This document shows, piece after piece, positions 26,573 through 35,662 of a stretch of DNA of 64,000 bases. Origin of the DNA: Kribbella sindirgiensis (GTDB lineage: Bacteria; Actinomycetota; Actinomycetes; Propionibacteriales; Kribbellaceae); NCBI RefSeq assembly GCF_004331435.1, contig NZ_SJKA01000006.1, positions 62,001 through 126,000 on the forward strand. Reading direction: 5' to 3'. Every line of letters begins with the position of its first letter. Position 1 is the stretch's first letter. A program made the position numbers and the translations under genes. The notes under the pieces were generated by a model. It ran no database searches. It saw nothing but the letters and a program-made list of their open reading frames with translations, and was not told where the DNA came from.

Positions 26573-27586
26573 CTAGCGGGACCGTCGGCGCAACCAACGG
26601 TCGGTGGTGACCGCGAACAGGATCAGGCAGCCCTGCAGGACCTGTTGGTAGATGGTGTCCCAGCCGAGCAGGTTGAAGCCGTTCCCGATCAAGGTCAGCA
26701 GGAACGCTCCGACCACGCCGCGCCAGATCGCGCCCTCGCCGCCGAGGATGCTGGTGCCGCCGATCACCGCCGCCGCGATCGCGGTCAGTTCCGCGCCGGT
26801 GGCCATGGTCGACTGGCCCGAGCCGGCCCGGGAGGCGAGGATCAGCCCCGCCAGCGCGGAGCAGACCCCGCTGATGACGTACGCCGCGACGTGGACCGAA
26901 CCGACCCGGATCCCGGACAGCCGAGCGGCCTCCAGGTTGCCGCCCACGGCGTACACCCGGCGCCCGAAGGTGGTCGTCGAGATCAGCAGCCCGATGGCGA
27001 CCACGACGGCGACGAACATGACCGTGGCCGAGGTCAGCCCGAACACGGAAGGCCAGGTCAACGCTCCGAAGTTCTCCGTCTGCGTCTCCAGCGGGTAGAC
27101 GATGGCTCCCGCGGTCACGACGACGGCGACGCCGCGGTAGATGATGCTGGTCGCCAGAGTCGCGATGAACGAGTTGATCCCGCTGCGTACGACGATCATT
27201 CCGGTGACGAAACCGAGCACCGCCCCGGCCGCCACGGCCGCGCCGAAGCCGACCGGCACGTTGGTCAACCGCATGATCTCGACGCCGACGATCGCCGACA
27301 CCGCGAGCGTGGCACTCGAGGTCAGATCGAACACGCCGCTCAGGATGCACACCGTCGCGCCGGCGGCCAGCAGCCCGACCACCGTGCACTGGTCGAGCAG
27401 ATTGATCAGGTTCGATCTGGTCAGGAAGGTGTCGGTGCTGACCGACAACGCGATCACGATCGCGATCAGTGCGACCAGGATGCCGTAGTCGCGGATCCGG
27501 ATCGCCCGCCGCGATCCTGTGGACCCTGTGGCCGGGTGCGGCGACTGGGTGGACGGTTCGGCGGGGGTGGCTGCGTCGACGGTCAC
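26573..27586 (-). CDS. ABC transporter permease, ribose/RbsC type
   Basis: This 337-residue permease has about ten hydrophobic segments and the branched family segments GVFDLTSSATLAVSAIVG, GMIVVRSGINSFIATLAT, FGRRVYAVGGNLEAARLSGI (the coupling-loop signature of RbsC-type permeases) and IAAAVIGGTSILGGEG. It forms the membrane channel with the ATPase and the binding protein. GTG 27586 overlaps the ATPase stop. Unlike most RbsC genes, the cluster has no sugar kinase or isomerase, which supports a non-sugar substrate. Confidence 0.88.
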   Translation of the reverse strand: MTVDAATPAEPSTQSPHPATGSTGSRRAIRIRDYGILVALIAIVIALSVSTDTFLTRSNLINLLDQCTVVGLLAAGATVCILSGVFDLTSSATLAVSAIVGVEIMRLTNVPVGFGAAVAAGAVLGFVTGMIVVRSGINSFIATLATSIIYRGVAVVVTAGAIVYPLETQTENFGALTWPSVFGLTSATVMFVAVVVAIGLLISTTTFGRRVYAVGGNLEAARLSGIRVGSVHVAAYVISGVCSALAGLILASRAGSGQSTMATGAELTAIAAAVIGGTSILGGEGAIWRGVVGAFLLTLIGNGFNLLGWDTIYQQVLQGCLILFAVTTDRWLRRRSR

Positions 27587-29094
27587 GTCGGCTCTCCTTC
27601 GTCTCCGAATGCGGCGGCGATGACGACCTCCTTGGCCGTTCCCCGCGGGAACTCGCCGACCGGGCGCCCGTGCCGGAGGACGAGGACCCGATGGGACAGG
27701 GCGAGCAGCTCGTCGATCTCCGACGAGACGCACACGACGGCCATTCCGTCCCGGGCGAGTTCGGTGATCAGGTGGTGGATGTGGCTCTTCGCGGCGATGT
27801 CGACACCGCGGGTGGGCTCGTCGACGAGCAGGATCCGGGGCGAGCACAGCAGCCACTTGGCGAACAGCGCCTTCTGCTGGTTGCCGCCCGACAGGGTCTC
27901 GATCGGCGCGTCCTTGGCCGCGGCGCGGATGTCGACCAGGCGTGACACGGTGTCGACCGCGGTCCGTTCGGCCGTACGGCGTACGACGGGACCGGTCCGG
28001 CGGCGTGGCAGTGATGACAGCGCGACGTTCTCGCTGACCGAGCGTGCCATCACCAGGCCTTGCTCCTTGCGTGACTCCGGCACGAAGGCGATGCCTGCGG
28101 CCATCGCCCGCCGCGGCGACAGCCGGGTGAGCGTGGCGCCGTCGACCTGGACTGTGCCTGCTGTCGCGTGGTCGGCGCCGAACAGCAGCCGGAGCGTCTC
28201 GGAGCGCCCGCTGCCGACCAGGCCGCCGAGGCCGAGGATCTCTCCGGCCCGGACGTCGAGGTCGACGCCCTGGACAGGTCCGCGCCGCAGGCCGCGGGCC
28301 GAGAGCACTGTCGGAGCGTCGTCCGGGACCGGGTCCGGCGTGCTGTAGAGCATGTCGATCTCGCGACCGACCATCTGCCGGACCAGGCTGCGCGGTGTCT
28401 GGGTGGCGGCGTCCTCGGTCGCGACCAGTGCCCCGTCGCGCAGCACAGTGATCCGGTCGGCGACCCCGAGGACCTCGTCGAGGAAGTGCGAGACGAGCAG
28501 GATCGTCGTACCGCCGTCGGCGAGGCGGCGGATGAGCGCGATCAGGTTGTCCTTCTCGTGCTCGCTGAGGACGGCGGTCGGCTCGTCCATCGCGAGCACC
28601 CGCGCACCGCGGGCCAGGGACCGGAGGATCTCGACCTGTTGCTGTACGCCGGTCGGCAGCAGGTCGACCCGGGACCGCGGATCCACCTGGAAACCGGTCA
28701 GCTCGATGAGCTCGTCGAATCGCTTCCGGTCGTGCGCGGCCCGCCGTACGCCGGCGGTCTGCGTCCAGCGACCGAGGAAGACGTTCTCGAGCACGGTCAG
28801 GGCGGGAACCAGTGCGCCTTCCTGGGAGATCAGGCTGACGCCCTGCGCGATCGCGTCGCGCGGCCGCGCGAACGTCACCTGCTCGCCGTCGAAGGTCAGC
28901 GTGCCGTGGTCGGCCCGGACCACTCCGCCGAGAATCTTGAGCAAGGTGCTCTTCCCGGCGCCGTTCTCGCCGACGAGCCCGTGCACCTCGCCCGGCGCGA
29001 TGCCGAGATCGACATCGCGCAGGACGCTGACGCCGCTGTAACTCTTCCCGACGCCGCGAACCGAGATGCCGGGCGCCTTGGTAGCAGTGGTCAT
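27583..29094 (-). CDS. ABC transporter ATPase, ribose/RbsA type (two ATPase domains)
   Basis: This 503-residue tandem ATPase has a first domain with Walker A GENGAGKSTLLK, signature LPTGVQQQVEILRSL and Walker B ARVLAMDEPTAV. The second domain, from about residue 255, has the altered loop GLVGSGRSETLRL and signature LSGGNQQKALFAKWL with RILLVDEPTRGVD, as usual for RbsA/MglA proteins. It powers import by the adjacent permease. ATG 29094 is eight bases after the stop of the binding-protein gene; a longer in-frame start at 29157 would overlap that gene and is rejected. Confidence 0.9.
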   Translation of the reverse strand: MTTATKAPGISVRGVGKSYSGVSVLRDVDLGIAPGEVHGLVGENGAGKSTLLKILGGVVRADHGTLTFDGEQVTFARPRDAIAQGVSLISQEGALVPALTVLENVFLGRWTQTAGVRRAAHDRKRFDELIELTGFQVDPRSRVDLLPTGVQQQVEILRSLARGARVLAMDEPTAVLSEHEKDNLIALIRRLADGGTTILLVSHFLDEVLGVADRITVLRDGALVATEDAATQTPRSLVRQMVGREIDMLYSTPDPVPDDAPTVLSARGLRRGPVQGVDLDVRAGEILGLGGLVGSGRSETLRLLFGADHATAGTVQVDGATLTRLSPRRAMAAGIAFVPESRKEQGLVMARSVSENVALSSLPRRRTGPVVRRTAERTAVDTVSRLVDIRAAAKDAPIETLSGGNQQKALFAKWLLCSPRILLVDEPTRGVDIAAKSHIHHLITELARDGMAVVCVSSEIDELLALSHRVLVLRHGRPVGEFPRGTAKEVVIAAAFGDEGEPT

Positions 29095-29102
29095 GGGGGA
29101 GC

Positions 29103-30122
29103 TCAATCGGAGTAGTCGGCGGTCAGGCCTTTCAGCGTCTCCTTGGTGCCGAGGCACTCGAACTTCGTCAGCGCGGTGCAGGCGACGGTCGAGGCGGGCA
29201 CGTCCTTGCCCCTGGCCTTGGCGATCCCCAGTTCCGCGGCCTTGGCTCCTTCGGACTTCTCCGGTACGTCGTAGACGCCGTACCAGGTGCCGTCGTTGAC
29301 GAACCCGAAGGCCTGGGTGGAGCCGCCGTTGCCGACGAAGCCGATCTTCTTGCCCTTGGCAAGCGGTGTCGCGCCCTGGAGTGCCTGGGACGAGCCGATC
29401 ACCACGTTGACGTCCGGATGGGACTGCAGCAGGTTCTGCATCGCGGCCCGGCCGGCGTCCGGGGTGTACCCGCCGACGAAGTTCGAGACGACGGTGGCGC
29501 CGCCCGCCTTGAGTGCGTTGACGGCGGCCTCGGTCCTGGCGGTGTCGAGCGGGTAGTTCGCGAAGCCCTGCAGGTAGGCGACCTTGCAGGCGCCGCCGGT
29601 CACCGTCTTGCAGGCTTCCAGGCCGAGTTTGGCCAGACCCTCCCCGTTGACCGTCGGCGGGTCGATGATGTTGATGGTGCCGGGGACCTGGGGTTCGGCG
29701 GTGTCGAACTTGCCGCCGACCGGGGTGAACTCGACCACCACGACGATGCCGGCGGCGATCGCCTGCTTGATCGGGTTGACCATCGCGACCCCGTCGTTGG
29801 CCTGCACGATCACGATGTCGTACCGCTTGGAGGTCACCGCGTCCTGCAGCTGGTTGACCTGGGTCGGGCCGTCGAAGTTGGAGTCCAGGAACGTGGCCGT
29901 CGCGTTGTTCGCCGCGGCGTACGACTGGACGCCGGCCCAGGCCGCCTGCGCGAACGAGTTGGCCTTGGCGAAGCCGAAGAAGCCGATCTTCAGCTGTTTG
30001 TCCGCGGCGACCGAGGTCGGTGCTCCGCCGGCGGTGCTGGTCGCGGGTTTGCTGCAGGCCGCGATGCTGATCGCTAGTGCGGCGGTCACACCGACCACCG
30101 CGAGTCGGGCAGCTCGTATCAC
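29103..30122 (-). CDS. Periplasmic-binding-type lipoprotein of ABC importer
   Basis: This 339-residue protein begins with a lipoprotein signal (VTAALAISIAAC, lipid Cys near residue 23) and a Ser/Thr/Ala-rich linker, then a type I periplasmic-binding fold (LKIGFFGFAKANSFAQAA, YDIVIVQANDGVAMVNPI, KIGFVGNGG). It is the substrate-recognition part of the RbsABC-type importer, tethered to the outer face of the membrane. GTG start overlaps the stop of the upstream small protein. The large family spans sugars, nucleosides and purines. Confidence 0.88.
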   Translation of the reverse strand: MIRAARLAVVGVTAALAISIAACSKPATSTAGGAPTSVAADKQLKIGFFGFAKANSFAQAAWAGVQSYAAANNATATFLDSNFDGPTQVNQLQDAVTSKRYDIVIVQANDGVAMVNPIKQAIAAGIVVVVEFTPVGGKFDTAEPQVPGTINIIDPPTVNGEGLAKLGLEACKTVTGGACKVAYLQGFANYPLDTARTEAAVNALKAGGATVVSNFVGGYTPDAGRAAMQNLLQSHPDVNVVIGSSQALQGATPLAKGKKIGFVGNGGSTQAFGFVNDGTWYGVYDVPEKSEGAKAAELGIAKARGKDVPASTVACTALTKFECLGTKETLKGLTADYSD

Positions 30123-30484
30123 GGGTGCTCCTCGGGCGTGATGGGGGCGGAACTCACAGGGGATTCTGAAGTGGACGGGTCAGCAGCGACGAGTTCGAAG
30201 AGTGCGCCAACGATCGGCTCGCCCGCTGTGGTGTCCAGTACGGCGGCGAGTTGCCCGGACAAGGCGACGCGCCAGGGATCCTCGACCCAGTGCTGGTAGT
30301 CCGCGGCCGTGTCCCAGTCGGCGATGACCAGGTGTGTGGCCGGTCCGCCGTCGACGGATCGCAGCAGTGACGCGTCCCGGCAGCCCGGGAACCGCCGGGC
30401 GCGTGCCAGAATGCCGTGCTCGGCGTACAGATCCTCGAGCGCGCTGATATCGGCGGCGCGAAGAGAGAGCACACTGCGGATCAT
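30119..30484 (-). CDS. Small dimeric alpha/beta-barrel (EthD/monooxygenase-like) protein
   Basis: This 121-residue protein (MIRSVLSLRAADISALEDLY, SLLRSVDGGPATHLVIADWD, YQHWVEDPWR) looks like an antibiotic-biosynthesis-monooxygenase or EthD-like ferredoxin-fold domain: a strand, a helix with AEHGILARAR, paired strands, and a TADYQ helix. It is the first gene of the seven-gene minus operon and is coupled to the binding protein. GGAGG is 6 bases before ATG 30484. Possible roles are a small oxygenase or an isomerase/dehalogenase-like accessory; uncertain. Confidence 0.6.
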   Translation of the reverse strand: MIRSVLSLRAADISALEDLYAEHGILARARRFPGCRDASLLRSVDGGPATHLVIADWDTAADYQHWVEDPWRVALSGQLAAVLDTTAGEPIVGALFELVAADPSTSESPVSSAPITPEEHP

Positions 30485-30854
30485 CTGGGCCTCCGGTGGA
30501 TCCGGGGTGGTCGAGTGGGCAAATGCTGTCGTCGGCCGCCGGTAGGCCGATGTGCGCCGAGCACATCGGCCCGCATGACCGCTGTGCATGTGGGCGTTTG
30601 CCGCCGGGTCCGGGCCCAGCGGACTGGTTGACACCCCGAATTCGGCTGTGTCACTTTCGAGTCCTCCGCCGTGCCAACCGGCGAGGATCACCCGGCTGAC
30701 CGTCGCCCGGAAGGCTTCCGCCTTGGGGACAACGGGCCCTTGTACGTCAGCCGCCTCAACCGCCGTACCTGGATCGCCGCTGATCTCCGCTGGGTCGCGG
30801 CGATCCCCGGTGCGGCGCGCCCGCGCCCCGCGGATGAGCGAAAGGCCAGAGACC
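30485..30854. promoter_or_regulatory. Divergent promoter region between the transporter operon and the second hyuAB pair
   Basis: These 370 bases hold the promoters of both large operons. An open frame on the plus strand extends hyuA upstream to 30588, but it is compositionally unlike protein and the AAAGG-preceded ATG at 30855 starts the HyuA domain correctly. No clear operator was found. Confidence 0.5.
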
Positions 30855-32888
30855 ATGACCAGCACCAGCCGTGTCGCCATCGACGTCGGCGGTACGTTCA
30901 CCGATGTCGTCGAACTGCTGGCGGCCACCGGTGAGATCCGGTTCGACAAGGTGCCCACCACCCCCGCACAGCCCACCGAGGCGGTGCTGAACGCGTTCGG
31001 CATCACGCGGACCGGGCTGCCGGAGGTGGCGATGTTCACGCACGGTACGACGCTCGGCCTCAACGCGCTGCTGACCCGTACCGGCGCCCGGACCGCGGTG
31101 ATCGGAACCGCCGGATTCCGGGATGTCTATCTGCTCGGCCGGACGGATCGCCGGACCAACTACGACATCACGTATCGCCCGCCGCCGGCGCTGCTGGAGC
31201 GCTACGACACGTTCGAGGTGCCGGAACGCAGTCTGTTCGACGGATCGGTCCATCGTCCGCTCGACGCCGATGCGGCGCGCGTGGTCGCCGCCACGATCGC
31301 GGAGCGCGGATACGACTCGGTGGCGGTGGCGTTCCTGCACGCATATGCCAATCCCGCACACGAGCTGCGGATGCGGGAGATCCTGGCGGAGGTGGCTCCG
31401 GGCGTCGCGGTGACACTGTCGCACGAGCTGTCCCGCGAGTACCGCGAGTACGAACGGACGAGTACCGCGGTCCTCGACGCGTACGTGAAGCCGATCGTGC
31501 GGCGCTATCTCGAACGGCTGGAAGGCGAGCTGCGAGGCGGCGGGTTCGAGGGCCGGTTCCTGATGACCCGGTCCGGCGGCGGCGCGATGACCGCGAGTGT
31601 CGCCCGGGAACAGCCGGTCAGCCTGATCCTGTCCGGACCGGCCGGAGGGGTCATCGGTGCCAGCGCCTTCAGCACACTGATCGGCGAGCCGAACCTGATC
31701 ACCATCGACATGGGCGGAACCAGTCTGGACGCGTCGCTGGTGGTCGACGGCGAACCTGTGTTGCATCAGGGCGCGGAGTTCGAGCAGTTGCCCATCAACA
31801 CCCCGTCGCTCTACATCCACACCATCGGCGCGGGCGGGGGATCCATCGCCTGGCTCGACGACGCCGGGGTGCTGCAGGTGGGGCCGCAGAGTGCCGGCGC
31901 GGATCCCGGTCCGGCGTCGTACGGTCGCGGCGGCACTGCGCCGACGTTCACCGACGCGGCGCTGACCGTCGGATATCTCGGGGCGTCCACGCCGCTGGGC
32001 GGCCGGCTCGTCCTCGACGACGCGCTCGCGACGGCAGCGCTGAAACCGCTGGCGGGTCAGCTCGAGCTCAGCCCGGCCGCGCTGGCCCGCGGCATCATCC
32101 GCATCTCGACCGCGAAGATCACCGGCGCGGTACGGGCGATCACCGTCGAGGTCGGCCGGGATCCGAAGGACTTCGCGCTCCTGTCGTTCGGAGGCGGCGG
32201 CGGTCTGGTGGCGGTCGATGTCGCGCGTGAGTTGTCGATACCGACGGTGATCGTTCCACCCGGCCAGGGTGCGTTCTCGGCGTTCGGGATGTTGTTCGCC
32301 GACGTCCAGCACGACTTCGCCCAGACCTCGGTGATGCCACTCGCCGGCCTCGACGAGACGCGCCTGGCCGCGGCGTACGACGCGATGGCCGAGGAGGCGG
32401 CGTCCGCCTTGGCCGCCGACGGGTTCGGGCCCGCCGCGCAGGTGCTGGTTCGCAGCGTGGACGTCCGCTACTCGGGGCAGGAACACAGCGTGACGGTGCC
32501 GGTTCCGGAGGGCGGACGCGTGGGTTCGGTCGAGCAGGCGTTCGCAGAGCTGCACGAGCGGCAGTACGGCCACACGATGGACGATCCGATCGAGATCACC
32601 ACGCTGCGGCTGCGGGCGACCGGGCTGGTGGACAAACCGACGCTGCCCCGGCTGCCCCGCCGTACCACCGGGAAACCATTGCCGGAAGCAACCAGATCCG
32701 TGTATGTGTCCGCGGAGAAGCCGCAGGAGTCGTACGCGCTGTACTCGCGCGAGGATCTGCTGGCCGGCGACGAGCTGGCCGGTCCGGCCGTCATCGCCGA
32801 GCACACCGCGACCACCGTGGTCCACGCCGGCGACCTGCTCCGGGTCGGCGATCACGGCGAGCTGATCATCACTGTCGAAGGAGTCTGA
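30855..32888 (+). CDS. hyuA: Hydantoinase/oxoprolinase subunit A, second copy
   Basis: This 677-residue HyuA protein begins SRVAIDVGGTFTDVVELL and carries HGTTLGLNALLTR, SHELSREYREYERTST and the second nucleotide motif ITIDMGGTSLDASLVVDG, plus HTIGAGGGSIAWLDD. It is similar in layout to the first copy but clearly diverged, so the two pairs are probably paralogues with different substrates rather than a recent duplication. Stop and the hyuB start share one base (TGATG). Confidence 0.9.
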   Translation: MTSTSRVAIDVGGTFTDVVELLAATGEIRFDKVPTTPAQPTEAVLNAFGITRTGLPEVAMFTHGTTLGLNALLTRTGARTAVIGTAGFRDVYLLGRTDRRTNYDITYRPPPALLERYDTFEVPERSLFDGSVHRPLDADAARVVAATIAERGYDSVAVAFLHAYANPAHELRMREILAEVAPGVAVTLSHELSREYREYERTSTAVLDAYVKPIVRRYLERLEGELRGGGFEGRFLMTRSGGGAMTASVAREQPVSLILSGPAGGVIGASAFSTLIGEPNLITIDMGGTSLDASLVVDGEPVLHQGAEFEQLPINTPSLYIHTIGAGGGSIAWLDDAGVLQVGPQSAGADPGPASYGRGGTAPTFTDAALTVGYLGASTPLGGRLVLDDALATAALKPLAGQLELSPAALARGIIRISTAKITGAVRAITVEVGRDPKDFALLSFGGGGGLVAVDVARELSIPTVIVPPGQGAFSAFGMLFADVQHDFAQTSVMPLAGLDETRLAAAYDAMAEEAASALAADGFGPAAQVLVRSVDVRYSGQEHSVTVPVPEGGRVGSVEQAFAELHERQYGHTMDDPIEITTLRLRATGLVDKPTLPRLPRRTTGKPLPEATRSVYVSAEKPQESYALYSREDLLAGDELAGPAVIAEHTATTVVHAGDLLRVGDHGELIITVEGV

Positions 32889-34585
32889 TGAACGACTCGA
32901 TCACCATCGAGGTCATCCGGCACGGTCTGCTGGCCGCCGCCGAGGAGATGGCCCGCAACCTGTGCCGGACGGCGTACAACACCGTCGTCTACGAGATCCA
33001 CGACTACGGGATCGGCATCCACGACGCGGCCGGGGACGTGGTGGCCGACGCGCCGGGCATCGCGGTCTTCACGCGCGGGAACGACCACGGCATCAAGGCC
33101 GCGAAGGAGTTCCTTGGTGCGGACGCGATGCTTCCCGGCGACGTGTTCCTGCTGAACTACCCGTACTGGTCGTCCGCACACACCCTCGACCCGCTGGTCT
33201 TCGCCCCGATCCACGTCGGCGAGGAGCTGATCGGGTTCGCCTCGTGCCGCGTGCACGTACTCGACCTGAAGCAGAAGGACCCCGGGTACGTGCTCGACTC
33301 CACGGACATGTACCAGGAAGGCCTGTTCTTCCCGGCCACGAAGCTGTACCGCGAGGGCGAGGCCAACGAGGACATCTTCAACGTCATCCGCTTCAACAGC
33401 CGCCTGCCCGAACGGACGATCGGCGACCTCCAGGCCCAGGTGTCCGCGTGTGTGACCGGGGTACGGCGTACGCAGGCGATCGCGGCCAAGTACGGCGTAC
33501 CGGCGCTGACCGGTGCGATGGAGGCGATCAACGATCACGGCGAACGGTTGGCCCGGCTCGCGCTGGCGAAGCTGCCGAAGGGGACGTGGACCGCGTACGA
33601 CTTCGTCGACTCCGACGGTGTGGATCTCGACCGGATGGTGAAGCTCAACGTCACCGTCACTGTCACCGACAAGGAGATGGTGATCGACTGGACAGGCACC
33701 GATCGCGGTGTCCGCGGCCCGATCAACCTGCCGGTCGGCCAGACCGCGGCGTTCTGCAGCTTGGTGTTCAAGGCGCTCACCACGCCGGACACACCAGTTG
33801 TCGCAGGCAACTTCCGGCCGCTGCGGATCGTCACCGAGCCTGGCTCGGTGGTGCACGCCGTACCGCCGATGCCGACCTTCACGCTGTGGACCGGGCTGCT
33901 CGGCGGCGAAGTGGTCCTGAAGGCGCTGGCGCAGGGGATGCCCGATCGGGTCCCGGCCTGCTCGGGCGGTGATGTCTGCTCGATGATGGGGCTCGGGATC
34001 AACCCTCGCAACGGCGAGCAGTGGCTGGAGGCAACCAACGAGGCGGTCGGTTTCGGCGGGCACGCGGGTGGCGACGGTGCGGACGGCATCATGCATCTCA
34101 CCGAGCCAGGCTGTCGCAGTAATCCGGTCGAGGTGCTGGAGACCAAGTCCCCGATGTTCATCGAGTCGTACGGGTACCGGCCGGACACGGGGGGTGCCGG
34201 TCGGCACCGCGGCGGAGTGGGGGTCGGCCGTACCTATCGCTTCACTGCTCCGGCGACCGGGATCTGCCTTGTGTACAAGACGAAGACCAAGCCGTGGGCG
34301 ATCGACGGCGGCCGCGAGGGCGACAACAATCACATCGTCCTCAACCCCGGCACCGAGCGCGAAGTGGTGCAGGGCGGGAGCTACAACCGGCTGGAGGCCG
34401 GCGAAGTTCTCGTGAACAACACCGGCGGCGGTGGCGGCTACGGGAACCCGTTCGAACGCGACCCCGAGCGAGTGGCGGCCGACGTCCGCAACGGGTTCGT
34501 GTCGGTGACAGCGGCGGAACGCGAGTACGGCGTGGTGGTCGACCCGACGACGTTCGAGGTCGCCGAAGTGCGCCGCCGGGAATGA
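32888..34585 (+). CDS. hyuB: Hydantoinase/oxoprolinase subunit B, second copy
   Basis: This 565-residue HyuB protein has SITIEVIRHGLLAAAEEMA at the start, FLLNYPYWSSAHTLDPLVF in place of the usual ND-x-GG-H-x-ND loop (so the substrate site differs), ASCRVHVLDL, SYGYRPDTGGAGRHRGGVG, and the C-terminal TGGGGGYGNPFERDPERV. It is translationally coupled to hyuA. The altered active-site loop, compared with NDSYLGGTHLND of the first pair, argues for a different ring substrate. Confidence 0.9.
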   Translation: MNDSITIEVIRHGLLAAAEEMARNLCRTAYNTVVYEIHDYGIGIHDAAGDVVADAPGIAVFTRGNDHGIKAAKEFLGADAMLPGDVFLLNYPYWSSAHTLDPLVFAPIHVGEELIGFASCRVHVLDLKQKDPGYVLDSTDMYQEGLFFPATKLYREGEANEDIFNVIRFNSRLPERTIGDLQAQVSACVTGVRRTQAIAAKYGVPALTGAMEAINDHGERLARLALAKLPKGTWTAYDFVDSDGVDLDRMVKLNVTVTVTDKEMVIDWTGTDRGVRGPINLPVGQTAAFCSLVFKALTTPDTPVVAGNFRPLRIVTEPGSVVHAVPPMPTFTLWTGLLGGEVVLKALAQGMPDRVPACSGGDVCSMMGLGINPRNGEQWLEATNEAVGFGGHAGGDGADGIMHLTEPGCRSNPVEVLETKSPMFIESYGYRPDTGGAGRHRGGVGVGRTYRFTAPATGICLVYKTKTKPWAIDGGREGDNNHIVLNPGTEREVVQGGSYNRLEAGEVLVNNTGGGGGYGNPFERDPERVAADVRNGFVSVTAAEREYGVVVDPTTFEVAEVRRRE

Positions 34586-34586
34586 T

Positions 34587-34610
34587 CCCGCGACAACGGT
34601 ATGACGCGGG
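34587..34610 (+). terminator. Possible weak terminator after second hyuAB
   Basis: A 6-bp stem (CCCGCG/CGCGGG) with a 12-base loop lies one base after the hyuB stop codon. It is short and lacks a T run. Confidence 0.3.
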
Positions 34611-35003
34611 GAGCCATCTGTCCGGACGGCGGCAAACGTTGATCCATGGTGTCCGCCTGGAGAACGGACCTCTCGATCTGGCCCCTTCGGATCACACCGC
34701 ACGACACAGATGCGCTCGCCAGACGGGACTTCGGATTGAGCGTCCGCGGACGGGCGACGTCGTGTGCTCACGCTTGTACTCACTGGAATGAGTGAGTAAA
34801 GGCGAGTGCGGATCACAGCCGTCGGCAACTCTCCATTGGAGAGCGCGCAGGTCAGCGCCAACCTTCGGGCAACAACGCGACAGGCCAGCATGCCTGGCGC
34901 GGTCAAACGGGGGTTAGGGGTTCAGTTACCTCACCTCACCGGCTACCTGCCGTGGGATCGGGGTGACTTCGGCAGCAGGTTCTGCGTGTGCTTGCTGTGG
35001 CGT
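34611..35003. other. Gene-free stretch with an orphan operator-like palindrome
   Basis: No gene is convincing in these 393 bases. At 34778-34797 there is ACTCACT-N6-AGTGAGT, the form of many TetR-family operators, but no TetR gene follows; only a short unrelated frame from GTG 34806 is open. Confidence 0.4.
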
Positions 35004-35315
35004 TTATGGCTTGAGTGAAGCCCATCTTGAGGACCAGCGTTCGTAGATCGCCGGGTCTGGTCTGTAGGACACGATCGCTGGCAGGGGCACGTGCATCATG
35101 ACGCCGGCGCCGCTGGTCGTGGCGAGTTCGGCCCATGGCTGGTCTGTGCCGGCTGGATAGTGTCGGTGTGGCGAGAAGCGGATCACGGTGTCGGTGCGCA
35201 CGATGTCGGCTGATTCGTGAGGTTCCCAGGTGAGCCAGCCGGAGTTGGCGATGCGCGAGATCGTGAGCAGTGCTGTGCATCCTCGCCGCGTCGCTGTTCC
35301 TCGGCGGCGACTCAC
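35004..35315 (-). CDS. Possible small hypothetical protein or remnant
   Basis: A 103-codon frame whose C-terminal 85 residues (SRIANSGWLTWEPHESADI, VMMHVPLPAIVSYRPD, ERWSSRWASLKP) read like a genuine folded protein. The N-terminal residues (MSRRRGTATRRG) do not, and overlap the opposite-strand SecF-like fragment. It is likely a truncated gene whose 5' end was lost. No family recognised. Confidence 0.35.
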   Translation of the reverse strand: MSRRRGTATRRGCTALLTISRIANSGWLTWEPHESADIVRTDTVIRFSPHRHYPAGTDQPWAELATTSGAGVMMHVPLPAIVSYRPDPAIYERWSSRWASLKP

Positions 35316-35491
35316 TCGCCGACTTCTCCCTCGCGCTGCTGCTCGGAATCCTCGTCGGCACCTACTCCTCCAACCTCACCGCGGCCCCGTTCCTCCTCGA
35401 ACTCGAACGCCGCTACCCGGCCCCGCCCCCGCGCCCCAAACGCACCCAAGTGGACCGCGACGCCCAACCCGACCGCGGCGCCGTCGTCTGA
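35270..35491 (+). pseudogene. C-terminal fragment of a SecF-like protein
   Basis: The frame reads ILAASLFLGGDSLADFSL then ALLLGILVGTYSS and PFLLELERRYP, matching the last transmembrane segments and the characteristic G-x-x-x-G-T-Y-S-S of SecF/SecDF proteins. The body of the protein is absent. It is a 73-residue scrap left by a rearrangement. Confidence 0.55.
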
Positions 35492-35662
35492 CCCGAAGGG
35501 TTATCCCGCTCTCCTGTCCGATGTGTGGGTGGTGATCATCCCGGTCTGGGATCAGGGAACAGGCAATGGTGGGTCGGCCGCTTCGGCATCTGGTGTGTCG
35601 GGCAAGTCCGACAGGCCCTGTAACAGGCTCGAGTCTCGCGAAGGCGGCTACGAGGTCAGCGT

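Noticed and set aside
26480..28348. A 622-codon plus-strand frame across permease and ATPase genes
   Set aside because: Antisense to two clear ABC transporter genes; composition is not protein-like.
30588..30854. N-terminal extension of the second HyuA
   Set aside because: The extension is not protein-like and would place the first motif of HyuA about 95 residues in; ATG 30855 fits the family start.
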